Shown: positions 53,301-62,961, counted from the stretch's first letter. The stretch: 64,000 bases of DNA from Chryseobacterium gleum (GCF_900636535.1 NZ_LR134289.1:1426001-1490000); one strand, 5' to 3'. Translations and numbers: made by a program. Notes: a model not told the origin generated them from the letters alone.

Positions 53301-55749
53301 AGCTTTCGGAATAATGAACCAGTACATCCGCATCAAACAGGTGCGAAGCGAAACGGGCATAAATCCCAGTAGGTATCCACCGTTCGCCGAGGTTAAAATC
53401 CAATTCCTCAAAGTCAATACGTTTTGGTCGGGCTTCCTCTAAAGCGTTAAGGCTTTCTTTGGCTTCGGTATCATCGGGATTGTTTTCGAGATAGGCTCTT
53501 ACGTCGTCGGCTTTCTCAACTACGTTACCTGCAATCCAACGTTCAGCTATTTCGTATTCCTGTTGTAGCGGATTGAAGAACAACCGCCCGTGCAGGGCTT
53601 CTTTAAGGGTATCGGTAGGCAGGCTGCTGATTTCGGACATAAAGTCCAAATCCACATTTCCGTATTTGTTCAGCGAGGCGGCTAAAGCCTCTTCGGGATT
53701 GTCGGTTGCTAACGTAGTGGTAGAAAAGCTAACGGGACGGCTGAAAATATCCGCTTTGTGGATTACGCCGCCAATGATACGCTCCAGATAGGGGATTTCT
53801 TTGCCTGCGCTGTCGGTCTTTATCAGCTTGGCATTGTCGGCAGCATTGAGATTACCGTATTTTTTGACAAAGCCATCGTACAGGAGGTTCAGCGTTTCCC
53901 TTTCTTCTTTATGCTCGGTCTGCTTTTCAGCTTCTTTTTGGTACAGGTTGATATAACTGTCCCTTACGGCTATATAGGCTTCGGCTCTTGCTTTCTGTGA
54001 GCTCGGCAATTGCAACGGATGAAAGGTTGCTGTTGCCTTGTCGTCGTTCCTTTGCACATCTTGCAGATAACCAACCCAACCGTTATCTACCACAAGGCAA
54101 TCGTTACGGTGGAGTGATTGCAGTTCGCCAGTGTACGGGGCAGGTTCAGGAATAGCATTAATATTGGTAGTGGCAATGGCTGTCTTATCAGACTGGCCAT
54201 TACCGTTTGTTTGTGAAAACAGGTCGCCAATAGCTTCCTGTTTTTTGTCGTTAACCTGGTTGGTTCCATTAATAGCACCATTGGATTTTAGCGGTGTATA
54301 GGGCTGCTGCCTTACACTGCTGAACAGGTCGGGCTGACGACCTATTGTACCTTTTCTTTTTTTAGTGCTTTGCCTTTTAGTTTGGGTAGTTCTTTTAGGC
54401 GGAGCAAGTACCATTACAGGTTCGCCCGCACTTTCAAACAAGTCAAAAATGCTTAGTTGCTTTAATTCCTGCGGGCTTTCCTGACGGACTACCGGAGTAG
54501 GTACAGGTTGCGGCTTTTGCTGAATGATTACAGGGTCTATGACCGGAGGTGTAACTTTTGGTTCAATAGGAATTTGTATAACAGGCTCGTCGTTCTGTTC
54601 GCCTTTGTATAAACTCAAATTCAGATGCTTTCCAAAATCTTCGGAAAGCATTTGCTTCAAATCTTTGGCAATGCCCTCAACACCGTCTTTATGCGTATAG
54701 ATTAAGGCAGGTTGCCCGTATGGGTCGGTATCTAATTTTTGGTCGGTATGGATAATTCTTGTACTGTCCTGAAAGAGCGCATTGCCAGGCATATTGTATT
54801 CAGATGGCTTGCTTTGGCAAAACAGATCTTCCCTGTCGGTCAGATTTTCTTTTGCCGTATTTTTTTGCAGGATAATCAGGTCGCTGCCGACTTCCGTACC
54901 TGCATATTCGGTAAACAGGTTGTTAGGCAATCTTACAACCGAAACCAAATTATTATCCTGCATCAACGCCCTGCGTATGGGTTCGTTCTTAGGGCTGTTC
55001 AGAATGCCCTGTGAAGTGATGTAAGCCAACAAACCGCCCTCACGGAGCATATCAGCACCTTTCAGAAAAAAGTAATTGTGTATGCTTCGGGCAGCTTGTT
55101 CCTTTGCGCTGTTTCTACTGCGTGAATAAGAAAGGTCAAATACGGAAGTATCGCCAAAAGGGATATTACTGGCGATTACATCATAGGTGTTTTGTTCCCT
55201 TTCGGGGATTTCCTCAAAGCCGTTTATACGGATATTGATTTCGGGGTAAAGCTGCTTTAAAATCTTGCCTGTAAGCAAGTCCTTTTCATAAGCGGTAACA
55301 CTGGCTTTCTGATTTTCCGAAAAGGATTGGATGAATGAACCGATACCTGCGGAGGGTTCGAGGAATTTATCAATGTGCAGACCATTATCCCGCAAGGCAG
55401 ATGAAATGGCATCTATAACTTTTGGTGGGGTATAAAAAGCCGTCAGTACGGAACTTTTCAGACTATCCACATACTTGCGGTATTGCTTATCGTCTTCGGA
55501 ATTTTCTTTGAGTAGTTGGTGGAGTTCCTGCGTGAGTGGAAAAAGGTCGTGTTCTGTTTTTCTCCAATGATTGATGTCTATTTCGTTTTCTACGGGGTTC
55601 AGAACGAATTTAAGACCGCCAAATCCGCTGTATCGCATCATTAGCAGTCTTTCGCCTACGGTGGCTTGCCGTTTCTCCTTTTCCAGTTTAAAAACAATTC
55701 GCAGGGCATCAATATTCTGTTGGAGATGGAACCGCTTACTGAAGCCCAT
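50302..55749 (-). CDS. Giant N6-methylase/SNF2-type helicase protein
   Basis: About 1815 aa; start at ATG 55749 ([18 protein letters not shown]), three codons inside the longest frame; it overlaps the upstream gene by 14 bp. Methylase-like domain: motif [11 protein letters not shown] (about 135-144) and motif IV NIPFGD (about 195), where NPPY would be usual. A Pro/Gln-rich linker follows. SF2 helicase: Walker [12 protein letters not shown] (about 970), DESH (about 1137), SGTTISNS, and motif [13 protein letters not shown] (about 1474). C-terminal coiled coil. Like phage P1 DarB-type proteins seen on ICEs; an antirestriction or DNA-entry role is inferred. Confidence 0.87.
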   Translation of the reverse strand: MGFSKRFHLQQNIDALRIVFKLEKEKRQATVGERLLMMRYSGFGGLKFVLNPVENEIDINHWRKTEHDLFPLTQELHQLLKENSEDDKQYRKYVDSLKSSVLTAFYTPPKVIDAISSALRDNGLHIDKFLEPSAGIGSFIQSFSENQKASVTAYEKDLLTGKILKQLYPEINIRINGFEEIPEREQNTYDVIASNIPFGDTSVFDLSYSRSRNSAKEQAARSIHNYFFLKGADMLREGGLLAYITSQGILNSPKNEPIRRALMQDNNLVSVVRLPNNLFTEYAGTEVGSDLIILQKNTAKENLTDREDLFCQSKPSEYNMPGNALFQDSTRIIHTDQKLDTDPYGQPALIYTHKDGVEGIAKDLKQMLSEDFGKHLNLSLYKGEQNDEPVIQIPIEPKVTPPVIDPVIIQQKPQPVPTPVVRQESPQELKQLSIFDLFESAGEPVMVLAPPKRTTQTKRQSTKKRKGTIGRQPDLFSSVRQQPYTPLKSNGAINGTNQVNDKKQEAIGDLFSQTNGNGQSDKTAIATTNINAIPEPAPYTGELQSLHRNDCLVVDNGWVGYLQDVQRNDDKATATFHPLQLPSSQKARAEAYIAVRDSYINLYQKEAEKQTEHKEERETLNLLYDGFVKKYGNLNAADNAKLIKTDSAGKEIPYLERIIGGVIHKADIFSRPVSFSTTTLATDNPEEALAASLNKYGNVDLDFMSEISSLPTDTLKEALHGRLFFNPLQQEYEIAERWIAGNVVEKADDVRAYLENNPDDTEAKESLNALEEARPKRIDFEELDFNLGERWIPTGIYARFASHLFDADVLVHYSESSDDFSVKCHQGNMHIWEKYAVKAESRTFDGIALLKHALVNNTPDITKKVLVGDQEVKVRDMEAIQMANTKIDEIRTAFTDWLHAQNDEFKNRLTDQYNDTFNCFVRPNYDGSHQEFPGLDRKGAGIEDLYSSQKDTVWMIKLNNGAICDHEVGAGKTLIMCTAAQEMKRLGLAHKPMIIGLKANIPAIAEDYRKAYPHAKILYPGIDDFTPKKRLRIFGNIKNNDWDCVILTHDQFGMIPQSPEIQKEILEIELDSVERNLDALKSQGKEVTRGMLAGVIKRKENLEVKLKTLQHDIENRKDDIVDFKMMGIDHLFVDESHQFKNLMFNTRHTRVAGLGNVDGSQKALNLLFAIRTIQERTNADMGATFLSGTTISNSLTELYLLFKYLRPRALEKQGIHSFDAWAAIYARKTTDYEFSVANNIVAKERFRYFIKVPELAQFYSEITDYRTAKDIGIDRPTKNEVLYNIPPTPDQEAFIQSLMQFAKTGDATLLGREPLSQREEKAKMLIATDYARKMSLDMRMVSGIYDDHPDNKTSHCAANIAKYYNQFKAQKGTQFVFSDLGTYKPGEWNVYSEIKRKLVEDHGIPANEVRFIQEAKNDKQRRELINGMNEGKIRVLFGSTSMLGTGVNAQKRAVAVHHLDTPWRPSDLAQRDGRAIRKGNEIAKFFADNKVAVIIYAVEKSLDSYKFNLLYNKQLFIDQLKTNNLTKRTIDEGSMDEKSGMNFSEYVAILSGNTDLLDKAKLEKQIAGLESEKQAFNRSKSSAKFKVQDYMEMLQSTQSRLSRMSTDWENLQQRLQKRSDGTIENPVLLDGLPPNANPKQIGAKLNEIADKARTAGQYEEIGSLYGFTLLVKTEMSEKEGSDIRVNRFLVQGEGNIKYTYNNGLMAKDPETATMNFLRALEKLPGFVKQEQEKIAEIQKDLPILQEVVNGTWSKESRLSELKTELAAVERKIQLSIEPVKQGEAVPEQVEKQKEAPKVQESIIRTKGVHLSRGVL

Positions 55750-56173
55750 TTTCCTCAATCCATATTGAGATGGTTCCGGTCAGTTCGGTATAGAGTACAT
55801 CAAACTCATTTCCGTTGGCGAAATCATCGGTTAATTCATATCCTGCGAAAACAGGCTCACAAACGGGGAACATTTTAAGGGCGAACGGTCGCAGCTCCTC
55901 GTCTGCCATTATGGCATCAAACTCATTGCATACCACTTTGAAAACCGTGTTGAACTTGGAGAAGTGCAAGCCCTCAAAAAGTATGTAGTTGGCTATTTCG
56001 TCGCATTGCTCAATGGCGTTTCCCGAACGGAAAGCACCCTCATAAGCATTGGCAGCCCACGAAGACCGTTGGTCAATAAATTTTTGGTCGTGCGCCTTTT
56101 CAGGAAAGCTGCTGTTTAATAATTCTTGCAGTCGTAATCTGAAATACGACAGGTCTTTTTGCTGTACATCCAT
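55736..56173 (-). CDS. DUF1896 protein
   Basis: 145 aa soluble protein: [69 protein letters not shown]. Typical of DUF1896, which regularly precedes the large methylase-helicase in Bacteroidetes ICEs. Its stop overlaps the start of that gene by 14 bp. Function unknown; probably a partner of the big protein. Confidence 0.85.
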   Translation of the reverse strand: MDVQQKDLSYFRLRLQELLNSSFPEKAHDQKFIDQRSSWAANAYEGAFRSGNAIEQCDEIANYILFEGLHFSKFNTVFKVVCNEFDAIMADEELRPFALKMFPVCEPVFAGYELTDDFANGNEFDVLYTELTGTISIWIEENGLQ

Positions 56174-56241
56174 ACTTATTTTGTTTAGAATTTTACTTAA
56201 ATCCTAAAATTATAGCAGTACATAAGCCCCTTTGCAGAAGT

Positions 56242-56291
56242 GGCAGGGTTTGGCTTTGAAAGGCGGGATTTGGCGTAGAATGGTATGATGC
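56242..56291 (+). promoter_or_regulatory. GGC-decamer array C, upstream of the DUF1896-helicase operon
   Basis: GG at 56242, 56252, 56262, 56272 and 56282, exact 10-bp steps over five units. GGCTTTGAAA here is identical to a unit of array A. It begins 69 bp upstream of the DUF1896 ATG, in inverse orientation, inside the divergent region with the HMA-AraC gene. Confidence 0.78.
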
Positions 56292-56305
56292 CAAAGATTA
56301 ATTTG

Positions 56306-56313
56306 TACCTTTG
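56306..56313 (+). promoter_or_regulatory. -7 box of the HMA-AraC gene
   Basis: TACCTTTG matches TAnnTTTG and is 23 bp before the ATG at 56336. Confidence 0.6.
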
Positions 56314-56335
56314 TTAAGGTCGTAAAAAGGTATAT

Positions 56336-56899
56336 ATGAGTACACTCTTTATTAAAAATATGGTTTGCAACCGCTGTATTATGGTGGTGCAAAATGAATT
56401 GGATAAGTTAGGTCTGAACGTAAAAAAAATCAAACTTGGAGAGGTAGTATTGGATAAAGAGATTACATCCGAAGAAAAAAATAATGTAGATAAGGTTTTA
56501 ATTCCATTAGGCTTTGAACTTATTGACGATAAAAAAAGCCGCATAATTGAAAAGATAAAAAATATAATTATTGACCTTGTGCATCATCAGGACAACCACG
56601 CCAAAACCAATCTTTCGGATGTGCTAAGTAGTCAACTGCACCACGATTATAATTATTTATCTAATCTCTTTTCGGAGGTAGAGGGTACTACCATTGAAAA
56701 ATACTTTATTGCCCAAAAAGTAGAAAAGGTAAAAGAGCTATTGGTATATGATGAGCTTTCTTTGAGTGAAATTGCCTTTCGTTTAAACTATTCGAGTGTG
56801 TCCTACCTAAGCAACCAGTTCAAAAAAGTTACAGGGCTGACACCGAGCTATTTCAAACAGATAAAAGAAGATAAAAGGAAGCCATTGGATAGTTTGTAA
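56336..56899 (+). CDS. AraC-family regulator with N-terminal HMA domain
   Basis: 187 aa. Residues 1-70 form a heavy-metal-associated domain (KNMVCNRCIMVVQNELDKLG; Cys11 and Cys14 as CxxC). Residues 90-180 are an AraC double HTH (YLSNLFSEVEGTTIEKYFIAQKVEKVKELL ... LSEIAFRLNYSSVSYLSNQFKKVTGLTPSYFK). The metal site is fused directly to the DNA-binding part, so it likely senses Cu(I) or a similar ion and controls the copper genes that follow. Used in Bacteroidetes in place of CueR. Confidence 0.88.
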   Translation: MSTLFIKNMVCNRCIMVVQNELDKLGLNVKKIKLGEVVLDKEITSEEKNNVDKVLIPLGFELIDDKKSRIIEKIKNIIIDLVHHQDNHAKTNLSDVLSSQLHHDYNYLSNLFSEVEGTTIEKYFIAQKVEKVKELLVYDELSLSEIAFRLNYSSVSYLSNQFKKVTGLTPSYFKQIKEDKRKPLDSL

Positions 56900-56983
56900 A
56901 TCTTACACATAAATTCCAAAATTTCACAATAGCACCCACCCATATAATAGCCAATTTTGTACTGTTAATTAAATCAGGCAAAT

Positions 56984-59398
56984 ATGGCAACGAATAATAA
57001 AGAAACTATTTATCTTCCCTTAGAAGATGTAGAAAGCGAACATTGTGCGTTAATCGTTGAAAAAGGATTGGCACAGGTCAAAGGCATCGAAACCCACAAA
57101 GTAGAGCTAAACAACCGCAGGGCAGCTATCACGGTAGATAACAGCGCAGCGATAGGCGCAGCGGTAAAAGCAATCAAAGATTTAGGTTACGGCGTTTCTA
57201 CTGTAAAACATACATTCCCTGTATTGGGAATGACCTGCGCATCCTGTGCAGGCAGTGTAGAAAGTATTGTAAAGCATCAGGAGGGCGTTATAGAAGCATC
57301 CGTAAACTTTGCTACGGGAAATCTTACCGTGGAATACCTACTCAATATGACCGATGCCACCAAACTGCAAAAGGCGATACAGTCCATAGGTTACGATTTA
57401 CTGGTAGAAGAAGAAAATAAGCAGCAGGAAACATTAGAAGCTATCCACGCTGAAAAGTTCCAAAAGCTAAAGACTAAAACCGTATGGGCTATTGCGCTGT
57501 CATTGCCTGTTGTATTGATAGCAATGTTCTTTATGGATATGCCCTATGCAACCCCTATAATGTGGCTGTTCTCTACTCCTATTGTATTGTGGTTAGGCAG
57601 GGATTTTTTCATCAATGCCTGGAAGCAGACAAAACATCGTTCAGCCAATATGGATACACTGGTAGCATTGAGTACAGGTATCGCTTATCTGTTCAGCGTA
57701 TTCAATATGTTGTTTGCAGATTTTTGGCATCAGAGAGGACTACACGCCCACGTATATTTTGAAGCAGCAGCCGTAATTGTCGCATTTATCCTGTTAGGGA
57801 AACTATTGGAAGAAAAAGCCAAAGGCAATACCTCTTCAGCCATTAAAAAACTGATGGGCTTACAACCCAAGACCGTTATTGTTATACAAGCGAATGGAAC
57901 CGAAAAACAAACCGCTATTGAAGAGGTAAACGCAGGCGATGTTATTCTTGTAAAGCCGGGCGAAAAGATTGCGGTGGACGGTATGGTTACTTCGGGCAGT
58001 TCCTACGTTGATGAAAGTATGTTGAGTGGCGAGCCTGTACCTGTACAGAAAAAAGAAAACGAAAAAGTATTTGCGGGAACGATTAACCAAAAAGGAAGTT
58101 TCCAATTCAAAGCGGTTAAAGTCGGAAGGGAAACAATGCTTGCCCATATCATCAAAATGGTTCAGGATGCGCAAGGCAGTAAAGCACCAGTACAAAAGTT
58201 GGTAGATAAGATTGCAGGAATTTTTGTTCCCGTTGTGATAGGGATTGCTATTCTCACATTTATCCTATGGTTTATTTTAGGCGGCAACAATGGCATAGTT
58301 CAGGGATTGTTAGCGGCTGTTACGGTATTGGTTATTGCCTGCCCTTGTGCTTTGGGATTGGCTACGCCTACCGCTATAATGGTTGGCGTTGGCAAAGGTG
58401 CTGAAAACGGTATTCTGATAAAGGATGCCGAAAGTTTGGAATTAGCCAAAAAAGTTGATGCCATTATTTTAGATAAAACAGGAACGATAACAGAGGGTAG
58501 ACCAGAGGTAACAGGTATCGAATGGCTAAACAATGATGATGCAACGAAAGATATTTTATTAAGCATCGAAAAGCAATCCGAACACCCATTGGCAGAAGCG
58601 GTAGTGAAACATTTAGACGGTGTACAAACCACTACTTTATCACTGTTCGATAGTATTACAGGAAAAGGTGCAAAAGCCAATCACAACAACGAAACCTATT
58701 TTGTAGGCAATAAAAAGCTATTGGCAGAAAACAACATTACCATTGCGGAGCAACTGCAAAAGCAAGCGGATGAATGGGGAAAACAATCCAAAACAGTTAT
58801 TTGGTTTGCCGACAGCAAACAGGCGCTTTCCGTTATCGTCATTTCTGATAAAATCAAAGAAACATCGGTCGAAGCCATCCGGCAAATGCAGGATATGGGC
58901 ATAGAATTGTATATGCTTACGGGCGATAATGAAGCCACTGCAAAAGCCATTGCAAAGCAAACTGGCATCGGGCATTACAAGGCAGAGGTATTGCCACAGC
59001 ACAAAGCCGATTTTGTAAAGGAACTTCAAAGCAAAGGCAAAGTAGTGGCAATGGTTGGCGACGGTATTAATGACAGCACAGCTTTGGCAACAGCCGATGT
59101 AAGTATTGCAATGGGTAAAGGTTCCGACATTGCATTGGATGTTGCCAAGATGACCATTATTTCATCAGACCTTACCAAAATACCACAGGCAATAAAACTT
59201 TCAAAACAGACCGTAGCCACTATTAAGCAAAATCTGTTTTGGGCATTCATCTATAATTTAATCGGCATTCCTATTGCGGCAGGTATCTTATTCCCAATAA
59301 ATGGCTTCCTGCTGAACCCGATGATTGCAGGTGCAGCAATGGCATTGAGCAGCGTGAGCGTGGTAACTAACAGCCTGCGGTTGAAGTGGAAAAAATAA
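56984..59398 (+). CDS. copA: Copper-type P1B ATPase
   Basis: 804 aa. First N-terminal ferredoxin-like domain lacks CxxC (EDVESEHCALIV, one Cys); the second has GMTCASC (Cys85, Cys88). Eight TM helices, A-domain motif SGEPVPV, CPC metal site (Cys453, Pro454, Cys455), phosphorylated Asp497 in DKTGT, HP motif (SEHPLAEAVVKH) and GDGINDS. Pumps Cu(I) out of the cytosol. Sits 84 bp after its likely regulator and before a copper chaperone. Confidence 0.96.
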   Translation: MATNNKETIYLPLEDVESEHCALIVEKGLAQVKGIETHKVELNNRRAAITVDNSAAIGAAVKAIKDLGYGVSTVKHTFPVLGMTCASCAGSVESIVKHQEGVIEASVNFATGNLTVEYLLNMTDATKLQKAIQSIGYDLLVEEENKQQETLEAIHAEKFQKLKTKTVWAIALSLPVVLIAMFFMDMPYATPIMWLFSTPIVLWLGRDFFINAWKQTKHRSANMDTLVALSTGIAYLFSVFNMLFADFWHQRGLHAHVYFEAAAVIVAFILLGKLLEEKAKGNTSSAIKKLMGLQPKTVIVIQANGTEKQTAIEEVNAGDVILVKPGEKIAVDGMVTSGSSYVDESMLSGEPVPVQKKENEKVFAGTINQKGSFQFKAVKVGRETMLAHIIKMVQDAQGSKAPVQKLVDKIAGIFVPVVIGIAILTFILWFILGGNNGIVQGLLAAVTVLVIACPCALGLATPTAIMVGVGKGAENGILIKDAESLELAKKVDAIILDKTGTITEGRPEVTGIEWLNNDDATKDILLSIEKQSEHPLAEAVVKHLDGVQTTTLSLFDSITGKGAKANHNNETYFVGNKKLLAENNITIAEQLQKQADEWGKQSKTVIWFADSKQALSVIVISDKIKETSVEAIRQMQDMGIELYMLTGDNEATAKAIAKQTGIGHYKAEVLPQHKADFVKELQSKGKVVAMVGDGINDSTALATADVSIAMGKGSDIALDVAKMTIISSDLTKIPQAIKLSKQTVATIKQNLFWAFIYNLIGIPIAAGILFPINGFLLNPMIAGAAMALSSVSVVTNSLRLKWKK

Positions 59399-59467
59399 AA
59401 CATTAAATATCACAAATCAAATAAGAAATTCCACAACAATACAGAACGGTATAGTGCTGAAATTTGT

Positions 59468-59478
59468 GGTATCAAACA
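59468..59478 (+). repeat. GGTATCAAACA direct repeat, copy 1 (copy 2 at 59818-59828)
   Basis: GGTATCAAACA lies 19 bp before the chaperone start at 59498 and again 54 bp before the GTG start at 59883. Both copies precede copper-locus genes, so they may be binding sites for the HMA-AraC protein. Copy 2 also forms a TTTGGT/ACCAAA hairpin. Confidence 0.45.
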
Positions 59479-59497
59479 ACAATCAAAATTTAAGACA

Positions 59498-59719
59498 ATG
59501 GAAAATAAAGAATTTCAATTTAAGACGAACATCAATTGTGGCGGTTGTATAGCATCTGTAAAGCCGCATTTGGACAATGCAGAGGGCATCTGCCATTGGG
59601 AAGTTGACACCGCCAATAAAGACAAGGTACTTACAATAAAATCAGAGGGTATTACCGAAGACCAGGTAATTGAAACAGTACAAAAAGCAGGCTTTAAAAT
59701 CGAACCTTTAAACGCTTAA
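59498..59719 (+). CDS. HMA copper chaperone (CopZ-like)
   Basis: 73 aa, a single ferredoxin-like HMA domain: FKTNINCGGCIASVKPHLDNAEGI with CGGC (Cys15, Cys18). No signal peptide, so cytosolic. Likely hands Cu(I) to CopA. Confidence 0.9.
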   Translation: MENKEFQFKTNINCGGCIASVKPHLDNAEGICHWEVDTANKDKVLTIKSEGITEDQVIETVQKAGFKIEPLNA

Positions 59720-59730
59720 TATATTGAATT

Positions 59731-59776
59731 TATAATGCCCTTTTTAGCAACCTGACCTGATAAAAAGGGCATTATA
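59731..59776. terminator. Long bidirectional terminator after the chaperone
   Basis: Perfect 15-bp arms: TATAATGCCCTTTTT (59731-59745) / AAAAAGGGCATTATA (59762-59776). Confidence 0.85.
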
Positions 59777-59882
59777 TCTTTAAAAATGGAAAAAAAATGC
59801 GGCTTTATTAAACATTTGGTATCAAACACCAAAAAAAGAGGGAAAGCCATCAAAAAAAGATAATCTTATTTGTAACTTTGTA

Positions 59883-60275
59883 GTGTTGAAAAATTTGGGT
59901 AAACATATCAGCTTTGTTCTCTTACTGTGTTTGGGATTTTTCCTTATGCCGAGCATAAGCTATGCCTGCGCCAAAAAAACAACTAAGACGGAACAAAAAT
60001 CCTGCTCAAAAGAAAAATCTGAAAAATCGCAGCACAAAAACAGTTGCAAGGACAAGTCCTGTAAAAAATGTAAGGATGGTCACGACTGCGGAGGCAATTG
60101 CAAACACAGTTCTTGCAGATGCGGTGCTTCAACAACTTCTTTAAGTGTACCTGTTGTAATCGAATTGAAAGCAAAAAATCTGTTTGCAGAAGCAAAAAAG
60201 CAAAAATTCGGTTTCAAACAAGCCTATTATTCTTCAGGCTTTTTCTCCATTTGGCTACCGCCTAAAATAAGCTAA
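59883..60275 (+). CDS. Cys/Lys-rich exported protein, GTG or TTG start
   Basis: 130 aa. Signal peptide KNLGKHISFVLLLCLGFFLMPSISYA then a mature part full of Cys and Lys (about 13 Cys within 60 residues: SCSKEKSEKSQHKNSC, SCKKCKDGHDCGGNCK, CRC). No ATG fits the signal peptide: GTG at 59883 or TTG at 59886 must be used. The -7 box TAACTTTG (59873-59880) ends 2 bp before it, so the mRNA is nearly leaderless. Probably periplasmic copper/heavy-metal binding. Confidence 0.75.
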   Translation: MLKNLGKHISFVLLLCLGFFLMPSISYACAKKTTKTEQKSCSKEKSEKSQHKNSCKDKSCKKCKDGHDCGGNCKHSSCRCGASTTSLSVPVVIELKAKNLFAEAKKQKFGFKQAYYSSGFFSIWLPPKIS

Positions 60276-60369
60276 ATCTGTTGCTTGACAGCCACAGGTA
60301 TGTCTTGTCGAAAACCCAATCCAGTTTTCGCACCCCTTTTGTATATCTTATTAAATTAAAATTTTCAAA

Positions 60370-61248
60370 ATGAAATCATTATCAAAAATAGTGATGGTAA
60401 TCGGCGTATTACTATCATCAATAAACAGTTTCGCACAAATCAAAAATGCGAAAACAGAAACCGTAAAAATTTACGGCAATTGCGGAATGTGTAAAACAAC
60501 CATCGAAAAGGCAGGAAATATAAAAAATATAGCTGCTGTAGAATGGAATAAAGACAGCAAAATGGCTACACTCAGCTATGATGATAAAAAAACAAATCAG
60601 GATGAAATATTGAAACGTATCGCTTTGGCTGGTTACGACAGCGAAAAATTCTTAGCTCCTGATGATGTTTATGCTAAACTTCCGGGATGTTGCCAGTACA
60701 GCAGAGAACTAAAGCCAGTAGCAAAAACCAAAGATGCTGCTATGGATATGAAAAATGAACACGCCAATCATAACCAAAGCGGTATGGCTCAAAAAAATAT
60801 CACTGAAACGCAAAATGTACCACAGTTAAAAGCCGTTTTCGATAACTACTTTTCGGTAAAAGATGCCTTGGTAAAAACCGATGCAGGTACTTCTTCGGCA
60901 AAAGCGGTAGAATTGGTCAAAGCCATCAAAGCGGTAGAGATGACAAAACTTTCTACCGACGAACATACCGTTTGGATGAAAGTAATGAAAGATTTAACGG
61001 CTAATGCCGAAAAGATTGCTGCTTCTAAAGATGTTGCAAAACAAAGGGAAACTTTCGCTTTGCTTTCTAAAAATATGTACGAATTAGCTAAGGTATCTAA
61101 ACAAGAGACACCTGTTTATTATCAGCATTGTCCAATGTATAACAATGGTAAAGGTGCAAATTGGTTAAGTAAGGAAGAGGCTGTTAAAAACCCGTATTAC
61201 GGCTCTCAAATGCTTAACTGTGGTAGTGTGCAGGAAACTATTAAATAG
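60370..61248 (+). CDS. Exported HMA plus DUF3347 copper-binding protein
   Basis: 292 aa. Signal peptide ending NSFAQ, HMA domain (VKIYGNCGMCKTTIEKAG, CGMC at about 38-41), a His/Met-containing linker (DMKNEHANHNQSGMAQ) and a C-terminal DUF3347 domain (VPQLKAVFDNYFSVKDALVKTD) ending in YYQHCPMYNNGKGANWLSKEEAVKNPYYG, with CPMY and a final NCGSV. Periplasmic copper capture, as in CusB/SilB tails. It shares the final motif with the lipoprotein at 61.8 kb, a diverged paralogue. Confidence 0.85.
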   Translation: MKSLSKIVMVIGVLLSSINSFAQIKNAKTETVKIYGNCGMCKTTIEKAGNIKNIAAVEWNKDSKMATLSYDDKKTNQDEILKRIALAGYDSEKFLAPDDVYAKLPGCCQYSRELKPVAKTKDAAMDMKNEHANHNQSGMAQKNITETQNVPQLKAVFDNYFSVKDALVKTDAGTSSAKAVELVKAIKAVEMTKLSTDEHTVWMKVMKDLTANAEKIAASKDVAKQRETFALLSKNMYELAKVSKQETPVYYQHCPMYNNGKGANWLSKEEAVKNPYYGSQMLNCGSVQETIK

Positions 61249-61293
61249 CAAACAAAAAATAATTGTTATGGAAAGTATGAAAACCAACACGGA

Positions 61294-61788
61294 ATGCAAC
61301 ATAAACAAAAGAGTGAAGAAAATAACCCCAATTACTCTTTAGCAATGTACAAACGCTTTGCTGTAATGGCTGTTGCAATGTTTATAGCTATGTATTTTAT
61401 TATGTATGCTATGATTGAAGGATTGAATAATCTTATCCCGAACATCAACAATTTATATATGACGCTGCTGATGGTTTCAGCAATACTGATTATTGAATTA
61501 TTGATAATGAAAGGAATGTATCAAAACAAAAAAATCAATTGGGCAGTCATTGCGGTTTCTCTTGCGATTGGTATCTTTTCGTGGTTTGGCATTAGGGAGC
61601 AAATAAATGTGGGCGATAAGCAATTTGTAAAAGGGATGATACCGCATCACGCATCAGCAGTATTAATGTCCAAAAAAGCTAAGCTTACCGATCCCTAATT
61701 AATTGAGCTACAAAAGAACGTACTGGAAACACAAGCAAAGGAAATCGAATTTATGAAGCGAAAGCTGAAAGAATTTGAAAACAAGTAA
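61294..61788 (+). pseudogene. DUF305 protein interrupted by an in-frame stop
   Basis: N-terminal TM segments (FAVMAVAMFIAMYFIMYAMIEGL, then LLMVSAILIIELLIMKGMY and WAVIAVSLAIGIFSWFGI), then the DUF305 core KGMIPHHASAVLMSKKAKLTDP and a TAA at 61696. The same frame continues LIELQKNVLETQAKEIEFMKRKLKEFENK to the stop at 61786-61788, so a Glu codon (GAA) has probably become TAA. The family uses His and Met near PHHASAV for metal. The start is also uncertain: ATG 61268 is in another frame. Probably inactive unless the stop is a sequencing error. Confidence 0.8.
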
Positions 61789-61827
61789 ACAACAAAAATT
61801 TCTGTAATAACATTAAATAGCATTAAA

Positions 61828-62487
61828 ATGAAAAATATATTTTTCTCCATCGCATTGGCAACGGTTGCAATAATATCACTTTCGTGCAATCAGTCTTCAA
61901 ATAAAAGCAACGACCAGCAAGCTAATGACAGTACAACAATATCAGAAACTCAAGATTTGTCATCAGCAACACAAAATGATACAGATAGTACAATGGCATT
62001 AATAGATGCCACAGCAAAAAAAACTGAACAACAAGAAGTAAAAGAGGTATCGCAAAACTTCTCTATTGCACCTATTGTTAAGGATTATCTTGTTTTAAAA
62101 AATGCACTCGTTGCAGATAATGACAGAGCAGCGGCTAATGCAGGAAAACAACTTTTTGCTAATTTAAACAAGGTGGATCTGAAAACCATACCTGCCAACA
62201 AGCATAAGGAGTTTATGGATATTTTCGAAAATGCTAAGGAAAATGCGGAACACATTGGCGACAATGCTGGCAAAATAGACCATCAAAGAGAGCATTTAGC
62301 ATCGTTAAGTAAAGATGTTTCCGACCTTATTGCATTATTTGGGACTACACAAAAACTATATCAGGACTATTGCCCAATGTACAATGATGGTAAAGGTGCG
62401 GTTTGGATTAGCGAAGCCAAAGCAATAAAAAATCCATATTACGGTAATCAGATGCTTACCTGCGGTTCTGTAAAAAAAGAGTTCTAA
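61828..62487 (+). CDS. DUF3347 lipoprotein
   Basis: 219 aa. Lipobox LSC (Cys20 in MKNIFFSIALATVAIISLSC), a Ser/Thr/Gln-rich spacer (25-75), then DUF3347 (FSIAPIVKDYLVLKNALVADND) ending YQDYCPMYNDGKGAVWISEAKAIKNPYYG and TCGSV. Likely copper binding at the periplasmic face. The next ATG follows its stop directly. Confidence 0.85.
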   Translation: MKNIFFSIALATVAIISLSCNQSSNKSNDQQANDSTTISETQDLSSATQNDTDSTMALIDATAKKTEQQEVKEVSQNFSIAPIVKDYLVLKNALVADNDRAAANAGKQLFANLNKVDLKTIPANKHKEFMDIFENAKENAEHIGDNAGKIDHQREHLASLSKDVSDLIALFGTTQKLYQDYCPMYNDGKGAVWISEAKAIKNPYYGNQMLTCGSVKKEF

Positions 62488-62937
62488 ATGAAGAAAGTAT
62501 TAAAGATAATTTTAGCAATAGTGCTGTTTATTTTTATTGCAATTCAATTTTATCAGCCTGCCCTTAATGTAGATAAAGGGCAGGTTTACACCACCGATTT
62601 TACGCAAGTCTATAAAATGCCTGTTGAAGTAAAAGCGATGCTCCAAACCTCTTGCTACGATTGTCATAGCAACAATACCAAATACGTTTGGTACGATTAT
62701 ATACAGCCTGCGAGAGCCATAGTAGAAAATCATATTAACAACGCAAAAGAAGATTTGAATTTCAATGAATGGGGTACATACACAAACAGGAAACAAGAAA
62801 GATTATTAAACTCAATCAAAGAACAAATAGAAACGAAGCAAATGCCCTTATCATCATATACAATGATGCATAAAAATACAAAACTGAATGATGAGCAAAT
62901 CAAAATATTAACCAATTGGTTAAAAGAGCAGGAGTAA
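62488..62937 (+). CDS. Haem-binding domain protein
   Basis: 149 aa. N-terminal TM anchor (VLKIILAIVLFIFIAIQFY) and a haem c motif CYDCH (MLQTSCYDCHSNNTKYVWYDYIQPARAIVENHI), the Haem_bd family, with TKQMPLSSYTMMHKNTKLNDEQIKILTNW after it. Anchored in the inner membrane, facing the periplasm; probably an electron carrier linked to the oxidase that follows. Confidence 0.88.
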   Translation: MKKVLKIILAIVLFIFIAIQFYQPALNVDKGQVYTTDFTQVYKMPVEVKAMLQTSCYDCHSNNTKYVWYDYIQPARAIVENHINNAKEDLNFNEWGTYTNRKQERLLNSIKEQIETKQMPLSSYTMMHKNTKLNDEQIKILTNWLKEQE

Positions 62938-62961
62938 GTTTCATTAATAAAAAATATAAAA

